Shown here: one piece after another, positions 15,942 to 25,397 of the stretch
Layout: each line of letters starts with the position of its first letter
Position numbering within the stretch: position 1 is the stretch's first letter
Made by a program: the position numbers and the translations under genes
Source of the DNA: an uncultured Paracoccaceae bacterium
GTDB taxonomy: Bacteria; Pseudomonadota; Alphaproteobacteria; Rhodobacterales; Rhodobacteraceae
DNA length: 64,000 bases
Reading direction: 5' to 3'
Assembly: GCA_947503775.1 (NCBI GenBank)
Contig: CANNFE010000001.1
Span: 62,001-126,000, forward strand
The notes under the pieces: model-generated
Seen by the model: only the letters and a program-made list of their open reading frames with translations
What the model was told of the DNA's origin: nothing
Databases searched by the model: none

Positions 15942-17336
15942 TCAGGTCTCGACATGGGCGACGCGCGCGCCGGCCTTGTTGGAGGTGACAACGCCGAGGG
16001 ATTTGAGTTTGCGGTGAAGGGCCGAGCGCTCCATCCCGACGAAGGAAGCCGTGCGGCTGATGTTGCCGCCAAAGCGGTTGATCTGGGTGAGCAGGTATTC
16101 CCGCTCGAACAGCTCGCGCGCCTCTCGGAGGGGCAAGGTGGCCAGGCTGCCGGAGAGGACGACGCGGTCCTCGTCGGGCGCGCGTTCTTCGGTGGAGGGA
16201 AGCTCTTTTGCGGTGATCTCGCCGCCATTTTCGCCAAGGATCAGAACGCGTTCGACGATGTTCTTGAGCTGGCGGACATTGCCGGGCCAGACCATGGTCT
16301 GGAGAAGCGCGCGGGCATCTTCGGCCAGGGCGCGCAGGGGCAGGCCCTGGGTCTTGTTGAAGCGGTCGATGAAGTGCTCGGCCAGAAGCGGGATATCCTC
16401 GCGCCGATCCTCGAGGGCGGGGACGTGGATGGGGACGACGTTGAGGCGGTGATAGAGCTCCTGCCGGAAGCGGCCCGCTTCAATTTCGGAGGGCAAGTCC
16501 TTGGTGGTGCTGGAAATCACGCGCAAATCGACGCGGACCTGTTCGGAGCCGCCGACGCGCTGGAACTGCTGTTCGACCAGCACGCGCAGGATCTTGGACT
16601 GGGTGCCGGAGGGCATGTCGGCGATCTCGTCGAAATAGAGAACGCCGCCATTGGCCTCTTCGAGAAGACCCTTCTCGATGCCGCGTTCTGGGCTTTCGCG
16701 TCCGAAGAGCACCTCTTCCATCCGGTCGGGTTCGATGGAAGCGGAATTGACCGAAATGAAGGGCTCGGCGGCGCGCAGGGAGTTGCTGTGGATGTAGCGG
16801 GCGGCGATTTCCTTGCCGGTGCCCGCCGCTCCGGTGAGCATGACGCGGCCATTGGATTTGGTGACCTTGTCGAGCTGCGATCTGAGGCCTTTGAAGGAGG
16901 CGCTTTCGCCGAGCATCTCGGCGGCGTGGGTTTCGCCGCGCTTAAGCTCCACGTTTTCGCGGCGCAGGCGCGAGGTTTCCATCGCGCGGCGGATCACGAC
17001 GAGAAGCTGGTCGATGTTGAAGGGTTTTTCGATGAAGTCGTAGGCGCCCTGCTTGATCGCGGCGACGGCGATCTCGATATTGCCGTGGCCCGAGATGATG
17101 ACGATGGGGATGCCGGGATGGTCGCGTTTGACGGCCTTGAGGATATCGATCCCGTCCATGTCGCTGTCCTTGAGCCAGATGTCGAGGATCATCAGCGCGG
17201 GCGTTTCCTTGTCGATCTCGGCCATGCATTCGGTGGAGGTGCCGGCCAGACGAGTGGAATAGCCCTCGTCGATCAGGATCTCGGAGATCAGTTCGCGGAT
17301 GTCGCGTTCGTCGTCGGTAATCAGGATGTCGCCCAT
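15942..17336 (-). CDS. ntrX: Nitrogen-regulation response regulator NtrX
   Basis: The DNA-binding partner of the NtrY kinase, 464 residues. It has a receiver domain with phospho-acceptor Asp52, an AAA+ domain with Walker A GAAGTGKE (169-176) and Walker B VLYFDE (232-237), and a Fis-type helix-turn-helix near 432-456 (NISRTASFVGMERSALHRKL). The GAFTGA loop that contacts sigma-54 is missing: the stretch after LFG at about 210-226 reads ESPERGIEKGL. It therefore probably does not work as a classical sigma-54 activator. It overlaps ntrY by 16 bp. Confidence 0.93.
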   Translation of the reverse strand: MGDILITDDERDIRELISEILIDEGYSTRLAGTSTECMAEIDKETPALMILDIWLKDSDMDGIDILKAVKRDHPGIPIVIISGHGNIEIAVAAIKQGAYDFIEKPFNIDQLLVVIRRAMETSRLRRENVELKRGETHAAEMLGESASFKGLRSQLDKVTKSNGRVMLTGAAGTGKEIAARYIHSNSLRAAEPFISVNSASIEPDRMEEVLFGRESPERGIEKGLLEEANGGVLYFDEIADMPSGTQSKILRVLVEQQFQRVGGSEQVRVDLRVISSTTKDLPSEIEAGRFRQELYHRLNVVPIHVPALEDRREDIPLLAEHFIDRFNKTQGLPLRALAEDARALLQTMVWPGNVRQLKNIVERVLILGENGGEITAKELPSTEERAPDEDRVVLSGSLATLPLREARELFEREYLLTQINRFGGNISRTASFVGMERSALHRKLKSLGVVTSNKAGARVAHVET

Positions 17337-19588
17337 ACTCTGTCCTCACTCTGCTCTGTCTGGGGGATGTCGGGGATCAGCGGTAGACGGATGGTCGCCC
17401 GCGCCCCGGGGCGGTCGGTGCCGCCGAATTGGGGAGCATCGCCGAGCGTCAGCTGGCCCCCGTGTTCTTCGATGATCTTCTTGACGATGGAGAGGCCAAG
17501 GCCGGTGCCCTTGTCGCGCGTGGTCACGTACGGTTCGAAGAGGCGTGCGCGGTCTTCGGGAAGGCCGGTGCCGTTGTCGTCGATGGTGATGATGGCGGTG
17601 TCGTCTTCGCGGGTGAAGGCGACGTGAATTTCGGGGGTATAGCCTTCGGGGTCGCCGTTTTCCTTCAGTGTTTCAATGGCTTCACCGGCATTCTTGATCA
17701 GGTTGGTGAACGCCTGGGAGATCATGGTGGCGTCGATCTGGGCGAGCGCCTTGGGGTCGGTAGTCTTGATATCGAAGCGGACGCCCGGCTGCCCGGATTC
17801 CTGCAAGGTGACGGCGTCGCGGAGGAGTTCGACGACGTCATGGCGGGCGCGGTCGGGTTCGGGCATACGGGCGAATTTGGAGAATTCGTCCACGATGCGG
17901 CGCAGATCGCCGGTCTGGCGGACGATGACGTCGGTCATCTGATCGAGCTTGTCCGCGTCTTTCCCGGCGGAGGCGCGAAACTTGCGTTTGATCCGCTCGG
18001 CCGAAAGCTGGATCGGGGTGAGCGGGTTCTTGATCTCGTGCGCGATGCGGCGGGCGACATCGCCCCAGGCGGCCATCCGTTGGGCGCTCACCAGGTCTGT
18101 GACGTCGTCAAAGGCCACAACGAACCCTTCGAGCTTGCGATCCTTGGAGCGTCGTTTGCCCATGCGGACCAGAAGGCTTTCCTGCATGCCGCGGCGCGTG
18201 AGGTTGATCTGGTCCTGCGCAACCTCGACGCCCTTGCGGCGGACCTTTTCGAAGAGAGGCGCGAATTCGGGGACGGCATCGGCCAGCGACATCGCCTCTT
18301 GCGCGGTGCCGACGCCCAGCAGGCTTTCGGCGGAGCGGTTGACGAACGCAACGCGGCCCTTGGCATCGAGCCCGACCACGCCGGAGGTGACGGAAGACAG
18401 GACGCTGTCGAAGAGGCGCCCGCGCTCTTCGATCTGGCGGGTGTTTTCCAGAAGCGTCTCGCGCTGGCCTTTGAGCTGCGTCGTCATCTGGTTGAAGAGC
18501 CGGCCGAGCATGGCGATCTCGTCGTCGCCCTCTTCTTCTCGGACGCGCACGTTCAGATCGCCGCCGCCGACGCGCTGCGCGGCGCTGGCCAGGCGACCCA
18601 CCGGGCGCGAGAGCCGTTCGGCGAACCACAGGCCAAGCCATGTGGCGGCGAGGATCAAAAGCGCAGCAAAGCCCAGATATAATAGGCCGAACTGGAAGAG
18701 GAGCGCGCCGCGATCCGATTCCAGCTGGCGGTATTCGGCGACGGTTTCGCGCGTCTCATCGACCAGTTTGAGGATGTTCCCGTCCACGTCGCGGCTGATG
18801 TAGAGATAGCTCTGGCCGAGCGATCTAAGGGGGACGAGCGCACGAAATTCGTTGTTGTCCCAGTCCTCTATGATGATGCCGCCTTGCGCGCGCGCTTCGG
18901 CCAGCTGCTTGGGCGTCGGGGGTTCGTAATAGAAGAGGTACGATCCTTCGCCGCGAAAGCGGATGGCGGCATTCTCGTCGATGACGAAAGCTTCGCTGAG
19001 GCCGCGCTGGATGCGGCCTTGATAGGTTTCGAGGAACTGGCGGAACTGGCCCGCGGTGAGATTCTGCTGCGATCTTAGCTCTTCATCCAAGGCGAGGACG
19101 AGCCGGATGGCATCTTCGCGAAGGCCCGCCCGTTGCTCTTGTTCATAGGCTTCGGCGGCAGCGCGGGAATTGCTGAGAACGAGGCTGACGCGGTCGGAAA
19201 ACCAGCCTTCTAGGCCGATCGTGATGGTGACGACGGAGAAGACCGCGACAAGCACGGTCGGGATGAGAGCCACGACAGCGAAGACACCCGTCAGCCTGAG
19301 ATGAAGACGGGATCCCGCCGAACGCGCCCGGCGGGCGGCAACCATGCGCACCACACGCCGTGTTAGAAGCGCTGTGATAACAAGGACATAGATGAGATCG
19401 GCCAGCAGGATGATAAGCAAACCATCCCGGGACACACCTGGATCGAGCGGATAGAAGACGGAGAATGTCAGGACCGCAAGGATCGGACCCAAGAGGATAA
19501 AGCCGAGCGTCAACACGGTCTGAACGGAGCGCCGGCGCCGCCACCGGTTGAACCCGGTCAGTGAAAATCCCTGTAGGGCGCGTTGCAC
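17321..19588 (-). CDS. ntrY: Sensor histidine kinase NtrY
   Basis: The membrane sensor kinase for NtrX, 755 residues. Three N-terminal membrane segments (about 22-46, 56-76, 98-124) and a fourth at about 297-322 enclose a periplasmic region. A HAMP domain (about 323-375), a PAS domain (about 388-500), a HisKA domain with His517 in IAHEIKNPL and a HATPase domain (about 625-745, DNGTGLPED and GTGLGLSI) follow. The start is GTG at 19588; the frame is open slightly further upstream without a good start codon, so the exact N-terminus is uncertain. Confidence 0.92.
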   Translation of the reverse strand: MQRALQGFSLTGFNRWRRRRSVQTVLTLGFILLGPILAVLTFSVFYPLDPGVSRDGLLIILLADLIYVLVITALLTRRVVRMVAARRARSAGSRLHLRLTGVFAVVALIPTVLVAVFSVVTITIGLEGWFSDRVSLVLSNSRAAAEAYEQEQRAGLREDAIRLVLALDEELRSQQNLTAGQFRQFLETYQGRIQRGLSEAFVIDENAAIRFRGEGSYLFYYEPPTPKQLAEARAQGGIIIEDWDNNEFRALVPLRSLGQSYLYISRDVDGNILKLVDETRETVAEYRQLESDRGALLFQFGLLYLGFAALLILAATWLGLWFAERLSRPVGRLASAAQRVGGGDLNVRVREEEGDDEIAMLGRLFNQMTTQLKGQRETLLENTRQIEERGRLFDSVLSSVTSGVVGLDAKGRVAFVNRSAESLLGVGTAQEAMSLADAVPEFAPLFEKVRRKGVEVAQDQINLTRRGMQESLLVRMGKRRSKDRKLEGFVVAFDDVTDLVSAQRMAAWGDVARRIAHEIKNPLTPIQLSAERIKRKFRASAGKDADKLDQMTDVIVRQTGDLRRIVDEFSKFARMPEPDRARHDVVELLRDAVTLQESGQPGVRFDIKTTDPKALAQIDATMISQAFTNLIKNAGEAIETLKENGDPEGYTPEIHVAFTREDDTAIITIDDNGTGLPEDRARLFEPYVTTRDKGTGLGLSIVKKIIEEHGGQLTLGDAPQFGGTDRPGARATIRLPLIPDIPQTEQSEDRVWATS

Positions 19589-19688
19589 GCGTCTTGCCCG
19601 CTTTCCTCGATGGGAGCCATTGCCCCCGATGCCGCCAATCTGTGGCTTCGGGGAGACATGCTTCCCGTGCCACTTTGCTGTTGCGGTT

Positions 19689-21053
19689 TTACATCAACTT
19701 ACGGCGCCGTGTCACGCGGATATCGAGGTCTGTGATCTTCTTTCTGAGGGTATTTCGGTTGATCCCGAGCAAATCGGCGCATTTCGCCTGATTTCCGCCG
19801 GTCGCATCGAGGGCGATTTCAAGGAGCGGCAGTTCGACTTCGCGCAAAATCCGCTGGTAAAGGCCGGGGGGCGGCAGGACCCCGCCATGCAGATCGAAAT
19901 AGCGGCGCAGGTGGCGGGCGACGGAGGCGGAGAGCTTTTCGCTGTCGCCGCTGCGCAGGGGCTCCATCGCGGGTTGGGAACCGAGAACGGCCTCGACCTC
20001 GGTGCGGGTGATCTCGCCTTCGGTGGCGGTGACGACAAGGCGGCGCACGGCGTTTTCAAGCTGGCGGACATTGCCGGGCCAGCTGTAGCGACGCATCAGG
20101 GTGAGCGCATCGGACGAGAGCGCACGCGGCGCGGGCCGGTCCTTTTCGGCGCGGGCGAGGAAGTGATCGGCCAGAAGCGGGATGTCATCGACGCGTTCGC
20201 GCAGGGACGGCACCTCGATCGTGACGCCGCCGAGGCGGTAGAAGAGATCCTGGCGGAAGCGGCCTTCCTCCATGCGGTCCATCAGATCGGTCTGGGAGGT
20301 CGCCATGATCCGCGGGGCGCTGTCGCCCAGGGCGTCGAGCATCCGGACGATGCGGGCCTGCGCCTCGTCGTCGAGATCGCTCACCTCATCGAACAGGATC
20401 GAGCCTCCCTTGGCCCGGGCCATCAGGGAGGCGGGGCCGTCGGCGCCTTCGAGATCCATGCCCGAGACGGTGACGAAGGGCATCGAGCGGCGGTCGGAGA
20501 AATCGTGGATGGCGCGGGCGATGAGTGATTTTCCGGTGCCGCTTTCGCCGGTGATGAGGACGGCCAGATCGGTGTTCATCACGCGCGCCACAAGGCGGTA
20601 GAGCGCCTGCATGGCGGGCGTGCGACCCACGAGGGGGAGGTCTTGCGAGCCGCTGGGCACCGGTTCGGGTCTGGTGGGGGTCGCCACGCGCTTGACCTCG
20701 AGCGCGCGGGCGGCGCGTTTCATCAGATCGGGCAGATCGAAGGGTTTGGGCAGGTAGTCGTAAGCTTCGGCCTCGGCCGCCTGGATGGCCGTCATGATCG
20801 TATTCTGGGCCGAGATGACGATGACGGGCAGGCCCGGCCGCGCCTCGGAGATCTTGGGCAGCTGATCGAGCCCGTTGCCGTCTGGCATGACCACGTCCGA
20901 GATGACGAGATCGCCCTTGCCCTCGTCCACCCAGCGCATGAGCGTGACCAGCGAGGAGGTCGCATGCACCTTGCAGCCCGCGCGGGTCAGCGCCTGGGTC
21001 AGAACGGTTCGGATCGTACGGTCGTCGTCGGCAACAAGGACAGTTCCGTCCAT
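19689..21053 (-). CDS. ntrC: Nitrogen-regulation response regulator NtrC, Rhodobacter type
   Basis: The activator of nitrogen-assimilation genes, 454 residues. It has a receiver domain with Asp53 (ISDVVMPDG), an AAA+ domain with Walker A GESGTGKS (169-176) and Walker B SILFDE, and a C-terminal Fis-like helix-turn-helix near 418-446. The GAFTGA sigma-54 contact loop is absent: residues 197-215 run [19 protein letters not shown]. This matches Rhodobacter capsulatus NtrC, which works with the housekeeping sigma-70 RNA polymerase. It lies 11 bp behind ntrB. Confidence 0.94.
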   Translation of the reverse strand: MDGTVLVADDDRTIRTVLTQALTRAGCKVHATSSLVTLMRWVDEGKGDLVISDVVMPDGNGLDQLPKISEARPGLPVIVISAQNTIMTAIQAAEAEAYDYLPKPFDLPDLMKRAARALEVKRVATPTRPEPVPSGSQDLPLVGRTPAMQALYRLVARVMNTDLAVLITGESGTGKSLIARAIHDFSDRRSMPFVTVSGMDLEGADGPASLMARAKGGSILFDEVSDLDDEAQARIVRMLDALGDSAPRIMATSQTDLMDRMEEGRFRQDLFYRLGGVTIEVPSLRERVDDIPLLADHFLARAEKDRPAPRALSSDALTLMRRYSWPGNVRQLENAVRRLVVTATEGEITRTEVEAVLGSQPAMEPLRSGDSEKLSASVARHLRRYFDLHGGVLPPPGLYQRILREVELPLLEIALDATGGNQAKCADLLGINRNTLRKKITDLDIRVTRRRKLM

Positions 21054-21064
21054 GGGGATTCCTC

Positions 21065-22129
21065 CTAGGGAGTGGCGCCCGGCGGGGCAAGTGGCAATGC
21101 GATACGAAAAACGGTGCGTCCGGGATGGCTGTCGACGCTGATCCAGCCACCGTGATCGGCGATGATCTTGGAGACGAGCGCGAGGCCGAGCCCCGTGCCG
21201 TTCTCCTTTCCCGAAACGAACGGATCGAAGATGTTTTCGGCGATCTCAGCGGGAAGACCGGGGCCATCGTCGATGATCTCGATCTGGAGCGGCAGCCTGG
21301 CCGAGGAGCCGTCGGGTTTGCGCATCCGGAGCGACATGTCGAAATAGGTGTGAAGGCGGATCTTGCCGCCCTCGGGCTGCGCTTCGGAGGCGTTCTTGAG
21401 CAGGTTGAGAAAGACCTGCAGCAGCATATCGCTATCGGCCCATGTGGCGGGCAGCGAGGGGTCGTAATCCTCGATCAGGGTCATATGCGAGCCAAAGCCT
21501 ACAACGGCGGACCGGCGCGCGCGGTCGAGGACGTCGTGAATGTTGACCACGGTGCAGGCGGGCGGCTGGAGGTTGCCGAACTGTTCGACCTGATCGAGCA
21601 GTTTCACGATCCGGCGGCTTTCGGTGACGATCAAATCGGTGAGCTCGCGGTCCTCGGCGCCGAGGTTCATCGACAAAAGCTGCGCCGCGCCGGTGATGCC
21701 CGCGAGCGGGTTCTTGATTTCGTGGGCCAGCATCTCTGACATGCCGATGGCGGTCTTGACCGAGGTCATCGCGGAGATGCGGCCGGACAGGAAGGATGTG
21801 ACGTCGCGCGGGGCGAAGAGGAGCAGCATCTGCCCGTCCGAGTTCTGCAGCGGGGCAATCCGGATATTGCAGAGCATCGCCTCGCGTTGCGGTGCGCCGA
21901 CATCGATATCGTTGATGTGAAGCGAGGCGAGGTTGTCGCGGGCGCGGGCCATCGGTTCGGACAGGTCCGTCTTGACGTAGAGCTGCGCCCAGATCGGGCG
22001 GCCCTTGAGGCCCTTGCGGGACTGATTGAAGAAATCCTCGGCCGCCGCGTTGATATCGACGATCGTATCCTCGCGGTCGAGAACGATGCCGGGGACGGGA
22101 AGCGACGACCAAAGATCCTCTGCGATCAT
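21065..22129 (-). CDS. ntrB: Nitrogen-regulation sensor kinase NtrB
   Basis: The soluble kinase/phosphatase that controls NtrC, normally under PII proteins, 354 residues. An N-terminal PAS domain (about 5-110) is followed by HisKA with His136 ([12 protein letters not shown]) and a HATPase domain ([22 protein letters not shown]). No membrane segments are present. The ATG at 22129 overlaps the dusB stop by four bases, which decides the start against the longer frame. Part of the dusB(nifR3)-ntrB-ntrC operon. Confidence 0.93.
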   Translation of the reverse strand: MIAEDLWSSLPVPGIVLDREDTIVDINAAAEDFFNQSRKGLKGRPIWAQLYVKTDLSEPMARARDNLASLHINDIDVGAPQREAMLCNIRIAPLQNSDGQMLLLFAPRDVTSFLSGRISAMTSVKTAIGMSEMLAHEIKNPLAGITGAAQLLSMNLGAEDRELTDLIVTESRRIVKLLDQVEQFGNLQPPACTVVNIHDVLDRARRSAVVGFGSHMTLIEDYDPSLPATWADSDMLLQVFLNLLKNASEAQPEGGKIRLHTYFDMSLRMRKPDGSSARLPLQIEIIDDGPGLPAEIAENIFDPFVSGKENGTGLGLALVSKIIADHGGWISVDSHPGRTVFRIALPLAPPGATP

Positions 22130-23163
22130 GCCGCGACCTCTGCGGCCGAGGAGAGGGCGTCCGGCAGATCGCGCAGGACGGCGGCGGGATCGGTTTTGGT
22201 CAGCACAGCGCGACGGAGCGGGGCGGGCGTGGCGGCCTGGTCCATGTACCATCCAAGATGTTTGCGGGCGACTCGGCGCCCCAGCGTGCTGCCGTAGAAC
22301 GACAGCATATCCTCGTAATGGGAGGCGACCATATCGACGAGCGCGGCGCCTTGCGGGATCGCCGGAGAGGGTCGGTTATTAAGGGCCGCCGAGATTTGAG
22401 CGATCAGCCAGGGGCGGCCCTGCGCGCCGCGTCCGACCATGACGCCGGCGGCCCCGGAGGCGTCGAGCGCACGGCGTGCCGACGGCGCCCCGTCGATATC
22501 GCCATTGGCCAGAACGGGGATCTGCACCGCCTCGCGGACGGCACGGATCGCAGGCCAATTGGCGTGGCCCTTGTAGAACTGGCATCGCGTGCGGCCATGG
22601 ATCGTGATCATGGCGATCCCGGCCGCTTCGGCGCGGCGGGCCAGGTCCGGAGCGTTGAGCGTCGCATCATCCCAGCCGAGCCGGGTCTTGAGTGTTACCG
22701 GGATCGAGACCGCGCTGACGACGGCATCGATCAGGCCGAGTGCATGGTCGAGATCGCGCATCAGGGCCGATCCCGAATAGCCGTTCGTCACCTTTTTGGC
22801 CGGGCAGCCCATGTTGATATCGATGAGCCGGGCCCCCTGCCCTTCGACCATGCGGGCGGCCTCGGCCATCCAATGCGCCTCGCGGCCCGCGAGCTGGACG
22901 GATGTCGTCTGACCGCCCAGATCAAGCTCGGCGCGTTCGCGCGTGCCGGGTCTGGCCTGCACCATCTCTTGACTGGCGACCATCTCTGAGACGACCAGAT
23001 CGGCGCCGAATCGGCTAACCAGTCGCCGGAACGGAAGATCCGTGATCCCCGCGAGCGGAGCGAGGGCCACGAACGGACCCTTGGTTGTATCTGCCACTCG
23101 AATGGTCAGGTGCCTAATCCCTAAGCGCTTTCGCCCGGATGTATCGCGGGGGGCATCCGCCAT
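22126..23163 (-). CDS. dusB: tRNA dihydrouridine synthase DusB (NifR3)
   Basis: An FMN enzyme reducing uridines in the tRNA D-loop. The family signature APLAGITDLPFR lies near the N-terminus, the catalytic Cys is in the DINMGCPAKKV motif, and the phosphate-binding GDIDG and GVMVGRGAQG motifs follow. The start is uncertain: ATG 23163 gives 345 residues; GTG 23097 would give a 323-residue protein closer to the usual size, and neither has a strong Shine-Dalgarno. This is the nifR3 gene historically described upstream of ntrB. Confidence 0.88.
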   Translation of the reverse strand: MADAPRDTSGRKRLGIRHLTIRVADTTKGPFVALAPLAGITDLPFRRLVSRFGADLVVSEMVASQEMVQARPGTRERAELDLGGQTTSVQLAGREAHWMAEAARMVEGQGARLIDINMGCPAKKVTNGYSGSALMRDLDHALGLIDAVVSAVSIPVTLKTRLGWDDATLNAPDLARRAEAAGIAMITIHGRTRCQFYKGHANWPAIRAVREAVQIPVLANGDIDGAPSARRALDASGAAGVMVGRGAQGRPWLIAQISAALNNRPSPAIPQGAALVDMVASHYEDMLSFYGSTLGRRVARKHLGWYMDQAATPAPLRRAVLTKTDPAAVLRDLPDALSSAAEVAA

Positions 23164-23278
23164 CAACGCATGTGCCCGGCTTCGCTTTTCGAAAACCATA
23201 TATGCCCAAATTTTAAGCATACCAACGTCGATGCGCCGGATGTTTGCACGTCTGGATTTCCCGCCGTAGACAGCGGGC

Positions 23279-24430
23279 ATGACGTCGACCGCCCCTTTTG
23301 TCACGGCAGCCGTGCTCGTCGCCGCAGGCCGGGGGGTCCGCGCGGGCGGCGGCGTGCCCAAGCAATGGCGATTGCTGGGAAATCTTCCGGTGGCCGCGCA
23401 TTCCGCACAGCTTCTGGCGGCGCATCCGCGCCTGTCACGGGTCGTTCTAGTGGTGCATCCGGACGATCTGGAGGCGGCGCCCTGGGCCAGCGCCCTGGGT
23501 CTTGAGATCGTGCCCGGCGGCGCGAGCCGGACCGCGTCGGTCCGGGCGGGGCTCGAGGCGCTGGAAGGACAGGCCGATAACGTGCTGATCCATGATGCGG
23601 CGCGTCCCGGCCTGACGGCCGAGATCGTTGATGCGGTGATCGATGCGCTCGAGACCTCGCCCGGGGCGGCGCCTGCCTTGGCGGTGACGGACGCGCTTTG
23701 GCATGGCGGCGAGGGCCGGGTTGCGGGGATCCAGCCTAGGGACGGGCTTTGGCGGGCGCAGACCCCGCAGGGCTTTCATCTGGAGGCGATCCTGGCCGCG
23801 CATCGCGCAGCGACGACACAGGCGGCCGACGATGTGGAGGTTGCCCTCGCATCAGGACTTGAAGTCGCGATTGTGCCGGGTGATGAGCGCAACCGGAAGA
23901 TAACCGAGGCCGCCGATTTCGAGCTGGCCCGGCAATTGATGGGATCCGGCATGGATGTCCGCACGGGCAACGGATTTGACGTTCACAGATTCGGAAAGGG
24001 GGATCAGGTGGTCCTCTGCGGCATCGCCGTGCCCCATGCGCGGGGGCTGGCGGGGCATTCGGATGCGGATGTCGGGCTTCATGCGCTGAGCGATGCGATC
24101 TACGGCGCGCTGGCGGAGGGCGATATCGGGCAGCATTTTCCCCCTTCGGATCCGACCTGGAAAGGCGCGGAAAGCCGGATTTTTCTTAGCCATGCGGCGG
24201 ATCTTGCGCGCGAGCGCGGATTTGCGATCACCCATCTGGATTGCACGCTGATCTGCGAGACGCCCAAGATCGGCCCCCATGCGGAGGCAATGCGCGCGCG
24301 CGTGGCCGAGATAGCGCGGATCGATAGGGCCCGGGTCAGCGTGAAGGCGACGACCTCTGAGCGGCTTGGCTTTACCGGGCGTGAGGAAGGGATCGCGGCG
24401 CTCGCCACCGCGACGCTCGTGGCCGGATGA
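23279..24430 (+). CDS. ispDF: Bifunctional IspD/IspF enzyme of the MEP isoprenoid pathway
   Basis: A fusion of 2-C-methyl-D-erythritol 4-phosphate cytidylyltransferase (about 1-225) and 2-C-methyl-D-erythritol 2,4-cyclodiphosphate synthase (about 226-383). IspD features are [10 protein letters not shown] near the N-terminus and VPKQW. IspF begins at [11 protein letters not shown] with the metal-binding Asp-X-His. The fused form is common in alphaproteobacteria. It is divergent from dusB, with about 115 bp between, and its stop overlaps the pgpA ATG. Confidence 0.95.
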   Translation: MTSTAPFVTAAVLVAAGRGVRAGGGVPKQWRLLGNLPVAAHSAQLLAAHPRLSRVVLVVHPDDLEAAPWASALGLEIVPGGASRTASVRAGLEALEGQADNVLIHDAARPGLTAEIVDAVIDALETSPGAAPALAVTDALWHGGEGRVAGIQPRDGLWRAQTPQGFHLEAILAAHRAATTQAADDVEVALASGLEVAIVPGDERNRKITEAADFELARQLMGSGMDVRTGNGFDVHRFGKGDQVVLCGIAVPHARGLAGHSDADVGLHALSDAIYGALAEGDIGQHFPPSDPTWKGAESRIFLSHAADLARERGFAITHLDCTLICETPKIGPHAEAMRARVAEIARIDRARVSVKATTSERLGFTGREEGIAALATATLVAG

Positions 24431-24915
24431 TCCGGATGATCGCGACAGTGGGCGGATCGGGCTATCTGAGGCCTGCGCCGGGCACCTGGGGCTCGCTCGC
24501 CTCCTTGCCGCTGGCGGGCCTCGTTTATGCAGTGGCCGGCCCCTGGGGGGTTCTTATTGGTGTGGTGCTGGCCTTCGGATTGGGCCTTTGGGCGACGGCG
24601 GAGATGACGCGGGGTATGGCCGATCACGACCCGTCGGAGATCGTGATCGACGAGTTGGTCGGACAATGGATTGCGCTTTTGCCAATTTTCTTCGGGGCGG
24701 CCTCTGCCGGGGCGGCGGTTCTCGCGCTTTGGCCGGGATGGGTCGCGGCTTTCGTGCTGTTTCGGCTTTTCGATATCTGGAAGCCCGGTCCCGTTGGCTG
24801 GGCGGATCGGCGCGGCGATGCGCTGGGTGTGATGATGGATGATGTGATCGCGGGCGTGTTTGCGGCGATTGGTGTGACGATCCTTGCGGGGATCTGGCAT
24901 GGGGTAGTTTTATGA
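24427..24915 (+). CDS. pgpA: Phosphatidylglycerophosphatase A
   Basis: An inner-membrane phosphatase making phosphatidylglycerol from its phosphate, 162 residues. The family motif PAPGTWGSL is near residue 17, the catalytic pattern [14 protein letters not shown] lies at about 68-81, and [11 protein letters not shown] at about 118-128. Several hydrophobic helices are present. It overlaps both ispDF and cinA by ATGA, so the three genes are translationally coupled. Confidence 0.92.
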   Translation: MIRMIATVGGSGYLRPAPGTWGSLASLPLAGLVYAVAGPWGVLIGVVLAFGLGLWATAEMTRGMADHDPSEIVIDELVGQWIALLPIFFGAASAGAAVLALWPGWVAAFVLFRLFDIWKPGPVGWADRRGDALGVMMDDVIAGVFAAIGVTILAGIWHGVVL

Positions 24916-25397
24916 AGGAAATCGAAGCGTTGCGCGCAGAGGTCGTTCGTTTGGCCAAGGAAAAGGACGTCTGCGTGACGACGGCGGAAAGCTGCACCGG
25001 GGGGCTGCTTTCGGGGGCGATCACGGCGGTTCCGGGAAGCTCTGCGGTGTTTCGGACGGGGTTCGTGACGTATTCGAATACGGCAAAGACGGATCTTCTG
25101 GGGGTAAAGCCGGATCTGATCGAAAAGGTCGGTGCGGTCTCTGAAGAGGTGGCCGAGGCAATGGCGGTGCGGGCGCGTTACCTGACGGAGGCCGATATCG
25201 CGATTTCGACCACCGGCATCGCGGGACCCGGCGGGTCGGAGCACAAGCCCGAGGGCCGGGTCTGCTTTGGCATCGCGGCGCCCGCGGGAACCGGCACGGA
25301 GACGGTGGAGTTCGGGGCTGTGGGCCGGGCCGAGGTGCGGCTGCGATCGGTAGAGCATGCGCTTACCCGGTTGCGCGAGGTCCTTCAGGCGCTCTGA
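24912..25397 (+). CDS. pncC: CinA C-terminal domain protein (nicotinamide-nucleotide amidohydrolase PncC)
   Basis: A 161-residue stand-alone CinA C-terminal domain, expected to deamidate nicotinamide mononucleotide in NAD recycling. The motif TTAESCTGGLLSGAIT (about 19-34) holds the catalytic Ser, and ISTTGIAGPGG (about 98-108) is typical. The N-terminal CinA domain is absent, as in many proteobacteria. Its 3' end overlaps the 3' end of the convergent MmgE/PrpD gene by 35 bp. Confidence 0.9.
   Translation: MKEIEALRAEVVRLAKEKDVCVTTAESCTGGLLSGAITAVPGSSAVFRTGFVTYSNTAKTDLLGVKPDLIEKVGAVSEEVAEAMAVRARYLTEADIAISTTGIAGPGGSEHKPEGRVCFGIAAPAGTGTETVEFGAVGRAEVRLRSVEHALTRLREVLQAL

Noticed and set aside
15225-17627. 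800-codon plus-strand frame opposite the hydrolase and ntrX
   Set aside because: It is antisense to well-recognised genes with clear motifs, so it is an open-frame artefact of high GC third positions.
23164-23361. N-terminal extension of DusB to 411 residues
   Set aside because: The extension overlaps the divergent ispDF start and lacks any DusB pattern; family proteins are about 320-345 residues.
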